Source: Christiangramia sabulilitoris (GTDB lineage: Bacteria > Bacteroidota > Bacteroidia > Flavobacteriales > Flavobacteriaceae). From it: a stretch of 64,000 nt of DNA. Below the pieces are notes generated by a model, which saw nothing but the letters and a program-made list of their open reading frames with translations, was not told the origin of the DNA and ran no database searches. Where the stretch lies: assembly GCF_007050985.1 (NCBI RefSeq), contig NZ_VHSF01000002.1, positions 729,523 to 793,522 of the forward strand, written 5' to 3'. Positions 45,344 through 54,243 of this stretch are shown piece after piece. The position numbers were made by a program, and so were the translations under genes. Every line of letters starts with the position of its first letter. The stretch's first letter is position 1.

Positions 45344-48300
45344 CTAATTTTCTTTAATTACTAATGCTGATTTAGTTTCTCCACTCACGCTGATTATTAT
45401 GGAATAGGTTCCTGCCGGTAAGATTTCCGCATTTATGCTTACGATCTCATCGCCTTCTATCTCAAATTCCACCCCTGTAAGCGAGGGTGACATGGTATGA
45501 AGGTTTACTTCCACGCTATTCAGATCTATAGCCTTGGAAAATCCAATCCTTATTTTATCAGTAAACGGATTCGGGTATACTGTAGCCACAAGGTTCTTTT
45601 TGAACTTTAAAGAGGTTGGCTCACTTGCACTATCCAAAACCTCAACATCTACATTAGCAGTAGAAGAATTGCCAGATAAATCTGAAACGGTAAATTCAAC
45701 AGTATAGGTCCCAGGGAAACTGAAGCTGGATTGATCTATCGCAAAATCGAGTCCTGTACAATTATCTGATGAACCATTATCAAGGCTAAGAGGATCTAAC
45801 TCTACTGTAGCCGCCCCGTTAAGATCCAGGGTTATTGATCTTACAGCATTTACATCTGGAGCAATTTCATCTTTGACGGTTACAAAAGCTGCAGCTTCAC
45901 CTGTATTTCCAGATAAATCTGTGACGGATAACTGCACTTCCTTATTCTCACCCAGGTCCTCACAATCAAATTGGGAATCGCTTAATTCAAATACAAGATT
46001 TTTCTGTTCTGTCACTGCATCATAAGATCCATTATCGATGTCTGAGGGAGTAATTTCAACCATACCATTCCTGTCCAGGAATACCGTGAGGTTTCTTGTT
46101 ACAACCACGGGCGCCTGACAATCTCCGGTGGCTGTATACTCAGTAGCAGCATCTTTGGACCATCCCGTCGGAATACTAGTCGCATCATCCACCCCAATAC
46201 AGTTGAGAAGGTTTCCTGCTGCGTTCATATTGCTTAACTCTGCATTATTTCCATTTCGAAGATCAAGGCTCTCCAATTGGTTATTGCTTACATCCAGGGA
46301 TGTGATAACTCCAAATTCACTGAAATTGAGAGACTGGAAATGATTACCCGAAATATCCAGGCTTTGCAGGTTCGTTAGGTCGGCAAAATTGAGCGTAGAA
46401 AGGTTATTATTTGCGGCATTAAGACTAGTCATGATCTTTCCGTTACTAATAAATAACTCGCTTAATCCATTTCCTGAAATATCCAAGCTAACCAGGTCAG
46501 TATTTTCCTGAAGGTTGATCTCCGCCAGGGCATTATTGCTTATATCGAGTTCGATAAGATTCACGAAAGCCTCGATTCCCTTAGCATCTGTGATATTACT
46601 TCCGACCACATTGAGGATGGTTACAGCTTCCGCCTCAGATAAAAGGATATTCCCGGTAATTTCATCCCCTCCATTTGTATCGTAGCCTGAATCTATAAGG
46701 GCCTGCTCAAAGGCAGGATCTGGAATGATCACTACCTCTTCAGCCTGTTTACAGTTGATGCTTACCTGGACACCAAGATCCAGCTCCCAGTTTTCATATG
46801 GCATTGTAGCGTCTGTAGGATCGTCTACCGAAATACAGGTAAGCAAATTTCCTGACGCCCTAAGCGTGCCAAGTGCGGCATTATTTCCATTCCGCAGGTC
46901 CAGTTCCTCCATTGCGTTATTCATTACCTCTAAACGGGTAAGCTGCGTATTTCCGGTAAGATTCAGCTTTTTGACCGCATTATTACTGAGGAACAGGTTC
47001 TGAAGCGAAAGGTTATTATTCCCATTAAAATTGCCCAGGTCATTGTCATTAAGCGACAGCCATTCGAGATTTGGATAGGGTGCACCGTTGAAATTGCTTA
47101 AGCCTGTTCCCGAAAGGTTTAAAAATTTCAACGTAGAATTCCCATTTACTCCAGTCAACAGGATCATGTTTGTATTGTACTGCGCATCGATCCGCTCGAT
47201 TGACGAAAGGCTGGTAATATCTAGTTGAGGAATAAAATTATGCTGGGCACTCACTCTCTTTAGTGCAGTATTTGCTGAAAGATCAAGGCTTGTAAGCTGG
47301 TTATTTTGAATAAATAGATTCCAAAGATTAGGATTCCCTGAAAGATCAATCGAGCTAATTCCTGTATAATGTACAAATAGCTCTTCCAGGGCAGGATTGC
47401 CTGAAACATCGATTTCTGAGGTGATCGGGTTACGCATAATTCCGAATCTTTTCAAATTGGAAAGCATAGACACATCCACACCAGAAAGCTGATTGTCATT
47501 TAAAAATAGTTCTTCAAGACTGGTGTTATTTGAAAGGTCTACCTCACTTAATTCTCCGAAAGCAGCCACCAGGGAAACCAGGTTCACAAAGGCTTCAATC
47601 CCTGTAAGCTCGGCAATCTTACCGGAAACATTTATTATCTCCGGATTAGCAAATATAGATGGGTCAAATTTTGGATTATTCAGGTTCAATTCCGTGACAG
47701 CTTCAGCATCGCTTTTCAGCAACCAGGTATTAGTCACACCGTCACTGTCGATTCCCAGATCAATAAGAGACTGCTCAAAATTAAGGTCAGGAATATTTAC
47801 ATATTCAGGCTTGGTTACACAATCGCTTGAATATATTGCTAATGGATCTTTAATCCAATCACTCGGAACATTATTGACTATACTATTATCAACCTGAATG
47901 CAGGAAAGACCAGGATTACCAGTTGCCCAAAAGGCATATGCAGACCAATTGGGACCCTCAAAATTATCATTATTCCCGTTGGCCATATTAAGACTTGAAA
48001 GATCGTTATCTGCACAGTGCAACCATTTAATTAAGGGATTACCAGATATATTAATCTCAGTAAGGTTATTATTTATGACCGCCAGTTCCTCCAGTAATGG
48101 ATTATTGGAAACATCTATATTGTTGATTTCATTATTGCCTAGATGAAGAAACCTTAGGTCAGAACAATTAGAAATATTGATAGCTGTTAATCTATTGTCA
48201 TTAACATATAGATTAGTGATCTTAGTATTATTAGAAAGATCAAGGCTCGAAAGGTTATTATCAGATAAATTCAATCCAAGAACATTTACAAATGCCTCTA

Positions 48301-51300
48301 TCCCTGTAATATCTTCGATTTTTCCTTCCACATTAATTAATTGTGTATTTCCAGTGCCATATGAAGCGAATTTCGGATTCTGAAAATCCAAATAATAATC
48401 TACAGCTTCTGCATCACTTCTCAATATAGAAGTATTCACCACGTCATCACTATCAATACCTAAATCTATTAGCGCCTGTTCAAAATTCGCATCGGGGATA
48501 TAAATAAAGTCCCCGCAATCCTCGCTGAAAGATTTTCCGGAATCGATCATAGCCTGCGAGATTTCAGCATCTCCATTGATACAGGTAAGCTTTGGTGTAT
48601 TATCTACCCAGAATTCATTGAGATTGGAATTGTTCCCATTTCTAAGATCAACATGTTCAAGATTTGGATTATTAGCCAAATACAATCGAGTCATAGGATT
48701 GTTAGAGAGGTCCAGGGTTTTGATGGACGTATCGTAGATACCCAACCCATACATTGCTGTATTTTTACTGAAATCCACATGAGTAAGGTTCGGGTTTTCG
48801 GCAAGCCAGATTTGTGCGATTACGGTATTTTGTGAAACATCAATGGTTGTAAGATTGTTACCTTCAATTGTAAGAGCCCATAATTTGGAATTCTGAGTTA
48901 CATCTATGTCGGTTAGCTGGTTATAACCTAAAGCCAGATTAACCAGTTCAGTATTCTTAATTACATCAATTTGTTGAAGCTGGTTCATTTCTAGCCACAA
49001 CACCTTAAGTTTTACGTTTTTAGAAACATCTATAGATGTGATTTGATTATTTATCAACTCCAGTCTTTCCAATAAAATATTGTTTGAGACATCTATACTG
49101 GATAGAGCGTTGTCCCAGGCAGACAATCTTGTAATATTTTTAAAAGCTTCAATCCCTGTTAGATCCTGAATCTTTCCCTCCACATTCACAATATTACTAT
49201 TGGCGTATCTTTGATCAGAAGCAAATTTCGGATTAGTCAAATTCAGTTCCGTCACACTTTCGGCATCGCTTCTTAAAATTTTTTGATTAATTATTCCATC
49301 ACTATCAATTTCAAGATCAATAAGCGCTTGTTCAAAATTAGTATCCGGAATAAAAACAGCGTCTTTGATCATGGTGTAAGTCCAGAAAAGACCTGGATTT
49401 GATTCAATCGAAACAATCATCCGGTCACCATTATCAGAAAAAAAAACATGATAAGTGATTGAATCCGGAGCATCATTCGGATCTTCCAATTCCCTTCCAT
49501 TCACAACTTTCGCGAGTCCTAAAAATGAACCTTTCCCGTTTAAGGTTATAGTCCCATTGATTTGATCATAAGTATAAGTAGCTGGATTTGTTCCATCATG
49601 AGGAGCTACCGGAACACCACATACCTGGGTTTCAACACCCTGGAAAGGTTCCAGTATAGTTTCTTCACTCTGAACATTTCTAAAGGAACCATCTTCCCTA
49701 AACTCGTAAACATCATCCAAATAACAACGTCTATCGTCTATATCGGTTCCATTGGCATTGAATGTCCAGTATTGTCCGGAGCCAGGCGCCGGACCAACCT
49801 TTAATGAACCTGTTTCTGGTGCAATTATCCACTTTCCTGCGACAGAAGTAGAACAATCCTCGCTAAAAGTTTTATCATTCCACCTGGTCATAGCTTCAGA
49901 AACGACAGCATCAGAATTTATACATCCCAGAGAAGGTGTATTATTCGCTTCAAAATAGGTAACATTACTATTATTTCCATTCTTCAGCGTAACATACTCC
50001 AAAGGTGTGCTTGAAAGACCGTATCCAATTAGATTTGTATTCGCATCAAGATCTAAATGTGTAATAGGATTTCCATTACACCAGAAAACTTTCAGTTCGA
50101 AATTATTAGAAACATCTATTTCTCTAATATTATTCAATCCAAACCCTAAAGTTCTAAGGGACGAATTATTACTCACGTCTAATTGAGTTAATTGATTCCT
50201 ACCACATTCCAATACTGTTAGAGCTGAATTATTGGTTAGATTCAACTCCTGAATTTGATTGTCTTCAATATATAAAATTGAAAGGGAGGGATTATTCCTA
50301 ATGTCCAATTCGGTTAATAGGTTCTCTGTACTATGTAACTCAATCAATTGGGTATTATTGAAAAGCTTTAATTCCTGAATTTCATTTTTCCTACAATCCA
50401 AAACCATAAGGGATGTAAAAGCTTCAATGCCCGTCAGATTTTCAATTTTTGCATCAACACTGGGCAGATTTGGATTATTTAAAGGGTCAGAAATATTTAA
50501 TTCAGTTACCGCTTCAGCATCGCTTCTTAAAATTTTTTGATTAATTACTCCATCACTATCAATATCAAGATCAATAAGCGCCTGTTCGAAATTGGCATCT
50601 GGAATTTGAACAAAATCCCCACAATCGGTACTAAATGTTTTTCCAGAGGCTATCATGGCCTGGGAAATATTTTCGTCGGCATTAATACAAGTGAGATTAG
50701 GTGTATTATTCAGCAATAAAAAAGTGATAGCAGAATTATTTCCATTCCTTAAGTCCAGGTGGGCTAATGAGCTATTGTTTTGAAGAACCAATGCAAACAA
50801 TGCCGGATTATTACTTAAGTCTATTGACCTTAAAGGTGAATACTCTATCCAGACCTGCAGTAAATTTGGATTATTGCTAAAATCGACTGTATTTAAGCTG
50901 GTATTTCTTGCCCATAACTTTTCCAGTTCAGGATATTTGCTTAAGTCCAGTTGGGCAATTGAAAGATCATCTATATTGAGGTTTTTCAATTTTAAATTAT
51001 TACTAAGATCTAGAGAAGTAATATTAGTCTTCCCACAATAAAGGGTTTCAAGTAACGATAAGTTTTGTGTATCGATGCTTGAAACAGGATTACCTAAAAA
51101 TTGTAGATCTCTTAGCAAAGAATTTTGGGAAAGATCTAACTGGGTAATATTGTTATAATTAATGTTTAAAAACTCAAGATTTGTATTATTACTTAAGTTA
51201 ATTTGCGTCAATGGATTTTTATTTAAACGAAGATATCGCAACCCTGGGTTCTGACTTAGATCTAGTTGAGTCAAATTATTATTAGAGGCATATAAGAGGT

Positions 51301-52456
51301 TCAGATCATTTAAACTATGTAAGTCCAGTTCTTCAAGATTGTTCGAATCAACCAGCAATTCCTTGAGATTTACGAAAGCTTCAATTCCCGTAAGATCAGT
51401 GATACTTGAATTTACATTAGTAATCATCATATTTCCTCCCCCATTAGGAAAATTAACCGGCAAACGAAGGTTAAGGTTGGTAACACTTTCGGCATCACTC
51501 AATAATAACAAAGAATTAAGTGTAGCATCAGAATCGATTCCAAGGTCTATAAGGGCCTGTTCGAAGTTTGGGTCTGGGATATTAACATATTCTGGTTTTG
51601 TAACACAATCGCTGGAATAAACTGTGGCATAATCCTTTACCCAGTCTGAAGGTATTGCTCCCATCATTTCTGGATCCACCTGTATGCAGCTTAAACCCTG
51701 ATTCCCCTGAACCACCAGGGAATAATTGTTCCAATCTGGAGGAGTAAAATTCAGATTATTACCGTTTGCAATATTCAAATTTATAAGTTGATTATTACTA
51801 GCATACAAAAATTTGAGTTTGGAGTTAAAGGAAACATCCAGACTACTTAGATTATTATCATCTATAACCAATTCAGTAAGCTCTGTATTATTGCCAAGGT
51901 CTATGTTACCAATATTGCTACCCCATAAGATAAGTGATGCCAGATCGGGGGATCCAGATAAATCAATTGTGTTAATTTGGTTTCCTCCGGCATGTAATAT
52001 TACCAGTTCAGGATGATTCCCTAAATTTAATTCAATCAACCGGTTATTATTTACATGTATTTCTTTCAGGAACAAATTATCTGTTACATAAAGCTGTGTT
52101 AGACTATTATTATTTAAAGATAAATGAACCAGAAGGGGATTATTTGATACATCTATCCCAGTCAATTCATTATTATAGGCATACAAAAATTTCAGATTTG
52201 CAAAAGCCTCTATCCCGGTTAGACTTGTTATCCCCAAACCTGAAACATCTAAAGTTTCTATAAGTTCCACATCACTAACTGACACAGAATTATTAAGAGT
52301 TTGGTCACTATCAATTCCTAGATCAATGAGCGCTTGTTCAAAATTAGAATCCGGAATACTTACAGTTTCAGAACTGGATTGAGAATTAATTTGAAATGAA
52401 ACAATAAAAAGCAGTGCGAGAAAGAATATTCTCCTGGAAAAGGGGGGAGTAATCAT
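45344..52456 (-). CDS. Giant modular leucine-rich-repeat T9SS surface protein
   Basis: A 2370-residue exported protein (signal peptide ends FQINSQ). Seven modules each begin with a segment like IPDANFEQALIDLGIDSDG (nearest starts about 52357, 51588, 50611, 49352, 48502, 47799 and 46729). Each then has an LTGIEAF turn and a run of short leucine-rich repeats (LDLSNN, LNVSNN forms), often closing with a LRNGNN and a CINxDxxIS segment. The D-x-D-x-D-G loop at each module start looks like a calcium loop. An unrelated ~160-residue domain is inserted between modules 3 and 4. After module 7 come two HYR-like beta domains (DLSGN segments) and a type A T9SS sorting domain (VYPNPFTDKIRIGF to the end). 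A surface role in binding or carbohydrate use is likely. Confidence 0.88.
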   Translation of the reverse strand: MITPPFSRRIFFLALLFIVSFQINSQSSSETVSIPDSNFEQALIDLGIDSDQTLNNSVSVSDVELIETLDVSGLGITSLTGIEAFANLKFLYAYNNELTGIDVSNNPLLVHLSLNNNSLTQLYVTDNLFLKEIHVNNNRLIELNLGNHPELVILHAGGNQINTIDLSGSPDLASLILWGSNIGNIDLGNNTELTELVIDDNNLSSLDVSFNSKLKFLYASNNQLINLNIANGNNLNFTPPDWNNYSLVVQGNQGLSCIQVDPEMMGAIPSDWVKDYATVYSSDCVTKPEYVNIPDPNFEQALIDLGIDSDATLNSLLLLSDAESVTNLNLRLPVNFPNGGGNMMITNVNSSITDLTGIEAFVNLKELLVDSNNLEELDLHSLNDLNLLYASNNNLTQLDLSQNPGLRYLRLNKNPLTQINLSNNTNLEFLNINYNNITQLDLSQNSLLRDLQFLGNPVSSIDTQNLSLLETLYCGKTNITSLDLSNNLKLKNLNIDDLSIAQLDLSKYPELEKLWARNTSLNTVDFSNNPNLLQVWIEYSPLRSIDLSNNPALFALVLQNNSSLAHLDLRNGNNSAITFLLLNNTPNLTCINADENISQAMIASGKTFSTDCGDFVQIPDANFEQALIDLDIDSDGVINQKILRSDAEAVTELNISDPLNNPNLPSVDAKIENLTGIEAFTSLMVLDCRKNEIQELKLFNNTQLIELHSTENLLTELDIRNNPSLSILYIEDNQIQELNLTNNSALTVLECGRNQLTQLDVSNNSSLRTLGFGLNNIREIDVSNNFELKVFWCNGNPITHLDLDANTNLIGYGLSSTPLEYVTLKNGNNSNVTYFEANNTPSLGCINSDAVVSEAMTRWNDKTFSEDCSTSVAGKWIIAPETGSLKVGPAPGSGQYWTFNANGTDIDDRRCYLDDVYEFREDGSFRNVQSEETILEPFQGVETQVCGVPVAPHDGTNPATYTYDQINGTITLNGKGSFLGLAKVVNGRELEDPNDAPDSITYHVFFSDNGDRMIVSIESNPGLFWTYTMIKDAVFIPDTNFEQALIDLEIDSDGIINQKILRSDAESVTELNLTNPKFASDQRYANSNIVNVEGKIQDLTGIEAFKNITRLSAWDNALSSIDVSNNILLERLELINNQITSIDVSKNVKLKVLWLEMNQLQQIDVIKNTELVNLALGYNQLTDIDVTQNSKLWALTIEGNNLTTIDVSQNTVIAQIWLAENPNLTHVDFSKNTAMYGLGIYDTSIKTLDLSNNPMTRLYLANNPNLEHVDLRNGNNSNLNEFWVDNTPKLTCINGDAEISQAMIDSGKSFSEDCGDFIYIPDANFEQALIDLGIDSDDVVNTSILRSDAEAVDYYLDFQNPKFASYGTGNTQLINVEGKIEDITGIEAFVNVLGLNLSDNNLSSLDLSNNTKITNLYVNDNRLTAINISNCSDLRFLHLGNNEINNIDVSNNPLLEELAVINNNLTEINISGNPLIKWLHCADNDLSSLNMANGNNDNFEGPNWSAYAFWATGNPGLSCIQVDNSIVNNVPSDWIKDPLAIYSSDCVTKPEYVNIPDLNFEQSLIDLGIDSDGVTNTWLLKSDAEAVTELNLNNPKFDPSIFANPEIINVSGKIAELTGIEAFVNLVSLVAAFGELSEVDLSNNTSLEELFLNDNQLSGVDVSMLSNLKRFGIMRNPITSEIDVSGNPALEELFVHYTGISSIDLSGNPNLWNLFIQNNQLTSLDLSANTALKRVSAQHNFIPQLDITSLSSIERIDAQYNTNMILLTGVNGNSTLKFLNLSGTGLSNFNGAPYPNLEWLSLNDNDLGNFNGNNNLSLQNLFLSNNAVKKLNLTGNTQLTRLEVMNNAMEELDLRNGNNAALGTLRASGNLLTCISVDDPTDATMPYENWELDLGVQVSINCKQAEEVVIIPDPAFEQALIDSGYDTNGGDEITGNILLSEAEAVTILNVVGSNITDAKGIEAFVNLIELDISNNALAEINLQENTDLVSLDISGNGLSELFISNGKIMTSLNAANNNLSTLNFADLTNLQSLDISGNHFQSLNFSEFGVITSLDVSNNQLESLDLRNGNNAELSNMNAAGNLLNCIGVDDATSIPTGWSKDAATEYTATGDCQAPVVVTRNLTVFLDRNGMVEITPSDIDNGSYDAVTEQKNLVFELSDSQFDCEDLGENKEVQLSVTDLSGNTGEAAAFVTVKDEIAPDVNAVRSITLDLNGAATVELDPLSLDNGSSDNCTGLDFAIDQSSFSFPGTYTVEFTVSDLSGNSSTANVDVEVLDSASEPTSLKFKKNLVATVYPNPFTDKIRIGFSKAIDLNSVEVNLHTMSPSLTGVEFEIEGDEIVSINAEILPAGTYSIIISVSGETKSALVIKEN
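49366..49850 (-). other. Inserted lipocalin-like domain within the LRR protein
   Basis: Residues about 869-1030 break the leucine-rich pattern. They read as a single beta-rich domain: SVAGKWIIAPETGSLKVGP at the start, WTFNAN, a cysteine pair (RRCYL and QVCGVPVAPHDG), TYTYDQINGTITLNGKG in the middle, and FWTYTMIKD at the end. The start AGKW and the GTITL strand resemble lipocalin-like domains attached to Bacteroidetes glycoside hydrolases. The domain identity is from memory and not tested. Confidence 0.6.
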
Positions 52457-52600
52457 GATATAATATTGGTTAGTTTATATTAAGCCTTATTAGCTAAGCC
52501 GGCTAAAGAACCAGGACTATAGGGAGCCCGTTCCATTAAAATAGATTTTGGGAGAAAGTTGCTTTCGTCTAATGCCTGATATACATGCTCAGATGTTGGA

Positions 52601-52608
52601 CAAAATTA
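52601..52608 (-). promoter_or_regulatory. Possible -7 box for the LRR gene
   Basis: TAATTTTG on the minus strand matches TAnnTTTG. It is 145 bases upstream of the LRR start, and the nearest TTG is 25 bases further, longer than usual, so the call is weak. The 269-base gap to the LuxR gene holds no other signal I recognise. Confidence 0.3.
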
Positions 52609-52725
52609 ACGCTAATAAAACTATAAGATTCAGCAACTTACTACAATACCCCTTTATAGGTATTTCTTTTTAACCAACAGTAATCCAGCTATTTAAAATT
52701 CGTGGATCTAATTAAGAGTCAGAAT

Positions 52726-53526
52726 TTATATACTAATCAAACCTTCAGCGAGGCAAATCGAGACTAGTTGTGTAGAGTTTTTACAGTCAGTTTTTCGCAG
52801 GATGTTCTTTTTATGCGTTTTAACGGTATGAGGTGAAATATTTAATTTAGAGCTTATTTCATCTGCGCTGTTCCCTAAAGCAAGTTCCTTTATAATTTCC
52901 AGTTCACGTTCACTTAATATTTCCTGAAGACTTCTTTTTCTGCTCAGTTTATTCCGGTTGAAAGTTCCTGTGGAAGAATCTATGTTATAATAAGATTTTC
53001 CGCCTTCGATATTAATAAAGGAAATATCCTGAGAGGAACCGGATGCCAGATGGCTTATATCTGAATGAATACTAAACACATGTACGAATCTTCCCTGCTC
53101 ATTTATGGATAAACAGGTTGCCTGGTGCAGCATAAGACGCTCCTTACCCCTGTAATCCCTGGACCTGTATGTATATACAAGCTTATAATCCAGCATTTCT
53201 GATGGATTTAAATGATTAAGATAAAACTCTGAAATTACTTTTTCCTTTAAATGAATCTTTTCTATTTCCTCCGGAAGAGCCAGGGAAAGAAGCAACTCCA
53301 GATCTACCTCTTCTGGATCTTTTCCGGTAAAAGCTGTAACCGAATCAGAAACCATTTCGAGAGCGAGTGTATGAAAATTGGCGACATAATAAAACGATTT
53401 ACCGGGAGCCATAAGAGAGGCCATTTTCCTGAAATGTTTAGGAACATTATACTTTTCTGAACTTTGAATTTTTGAAGAATATTGATTTTTCCAGTAATTG
53501 GTGATCTTATAATGCTTATCACTCAT
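52726..53526 (-). CDS. LuxR-type regulator with PAS-like sensor domain
   Basis: A 266-residue regulator. The C-terminal LuxR helix-turn-helix (about 200-262) has ILSERELEIIKELALGNSADEISSKLNISPHTVKTHKKNILRKTD (key: SERE, SADEI, SPHTVKTHKKNI). The N-terminal ~165 residues read as a PAS fold (FYYVANFHTLALEMVSDSVTAFTGKDPEEV and a hydrophobic FSIHSDISHL strand) with no receiver-type phospho-acceptor. It probably senses a small molecule or cofactor directly. It lies upstream of the LRR gene on the same strand with a 269-base gap and may control it, though nothing proves this. Confidence 0.85.
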   Translation of the reverse strand: MSDKHYKITNYWKNQYSSKIQSSEKYNVPKHFRKMASLMAPGKSFYYVANFHTLALEMVSDSVTAFTGKDPEEVDLELLLSLALPEEIEKIHLKEKVISEFYLNHLNPSEMLDYKLVYTYRSRDYRGKERLMLHQATCLSINEQGRFVHVFSIHSDISHLASGSSQDISFINIEGGKSYYNIDSSTGTFNRNKLSRKRSLQEILSERELEIIKELALGNSADEISSKLNISPHTVKTHKKNILRKTDCKNSTQLVSICLAEGLISI

Positions 53527-53807
53527 CGTAAACTCGATTTTTTGGCAAACAGATTACAATATACTGAAAATTACACTCAGCGATAAATACCTATTCATCA
53601 ATTTGTTAATCAGGAAAAAACAATGATTTTGTAATAATAAAAAATTTATATTACTGAAAATTTGCTGTTTCCAGAACACAAGTGATTCGGTTCACCCCGA
53701 TTTAATCGCGAAAATTCACTTAGCCTTAACAGAAAGATACCAACTTTATAATTTATTGAATAAGGTGAATGTGTATAACCAGAAAAGATGAAATAAATGC
53801 TGGAAAT
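53527..53807. other. Intergenic region upstream of the LuxR gene
   Basis: About 280 bases, AT-rich, with no ORF or strong promoter box. A TTCACCCCGATTTAATCGCG stretch near the middle has no recognised role. Nothing else seen. Confidence 0.5.
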
Positions 53808-53838
53808 AAAAAAGGCCTCCGTTACTGGAAGCCTTTTT
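53808..53838 (-). terminator. Terminator of tRNA-Val copy 1
   Basis: AAAAAAGGCCTCC and GGAAGCCTTTTT pair with one mismatch and a short loop; on the minus strand the stem is followed by T residues. Similar to the terminator of copy 2. Confidence 0.75.
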
Positions 53839-53845
53839 CACTCTG

Positions 53846-53920
53846 TGGGCGCGAAGGGATTCGAACCCCTGACCCCTTGGGTGTAAACCAAGTGCTCTGA
53901 ACCAACTGAGCTACGCGCCC
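53846..53920 (-). tRNA. tRNA-Val (anticodon TAC), copy 1
   Basis: A full cloverleaf on the minus strand: acceptor GGGCGCG/CGCGCCC, D arm with AGCTCAG, anticodon stem CTTGG with loop TTTACAC (anticodon TAC), T arm GGTTCGAATCC. Discriminator A; no encoded CCA. Identical to copy 2 198 bases to the right. Confidence 0.95.
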
Positions 53921-53937
53921 TTGCTTAAATGCGGATG

Positions 53938-53945
53938 CAAATATA
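53938..53945 (-). promoter_or_regulatory. -7 box of tRNA-Val copy 1
   Basis: TATATTTG on the minus strand, exact match to TAnnTTTG, 17 bases before the tRNA. The same box occurs before copy 2. No clear -33 TTG here. Confidence 0.55.
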
Positions 53946-54004
53946 TTAAAATTCTATAATTACAGGCAGAAAAAAAACGAATTTAAAATTAATTTCACCG
54001 CTAT

Positions 54005-54034
54005 AAAAAAAGGCTTCCAAAACTGGAAGCCTTT
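54005..54034 (-). terminator. Terminator of tRNA-Val copy 2
   Basis: AAAGGCTTCC and GGAAGCCTTT form a perfect 10-bp stem with a 6-base loop, followed by T residues on the minus strand (A residues at 54005-54010 on the plus strand). Confidence 0.82.
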
Positions 54035-54043
54035 CTGTTACTG

Positions 54044-54118
54044 TGGGCGCGAAGGGATTCGAACCCCTGACCCCTTGGGTGTAAACCAAGTGCTCTGAAC
54101 CAACTGAGCTACGCGCCC
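54044..54118 (-). tRNA. tRNA-Val (anticodon TAC), copy 2
   Basis: Same 75-base sequence as copy 1, with anticodon loop TTTACAC and matching arms. Its flanks (-7 box and GCGGATGCAAATATA stretch) also match copy 1 closely, so the whole tRNA unit was duplicated in tandem. Confidence 0.95.
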
Positions 54119-54135
54119 TTGCCTGAATGCGGATG

Positions 54136-54165
54136 CAAATATAGACTACAATTTCAATTACACAA
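54136..54165 (-). promoter_or_regulatory. Promoter of tRNA-Val copy 2
   Basis: On the minus strand TTG (54165-54163), a 19-base spacer and TATATTTG (54143-54136) give a full -33/-7 pair at the right distance, 18 bases before the tRNA. Confidence 0.7.
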
Positions 54166-54209
54166 AAGAATTTAAGCGAAAAATAAAATTATTTTTCACT
54201 CAAAAATAT

Positions 54210-54243
54210 GGTCCTGAACCAAGAAGCTCAGGACCAGTTTTTT
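54210..54243. terminator. Terminator near the 54.2-kb secreted-protein gene
   Basis: GGTCCTGA and TCAGGACC form an 8-bp stem; T residues follow on the plus strand (from 54237) and, more weakly, on the minus strand. It lies at the 3' end of the minus-strand gene ending at 54242, so it is probably its terminator, though the T run is better on the other strand. Confidence 0.65.

Noticed and set aside
45344..52456. Plus-strand frames opposite the LRR gene
   Set aside because: They repeat with the modules, lack starts and domains, and are shadows of the LRR gene.
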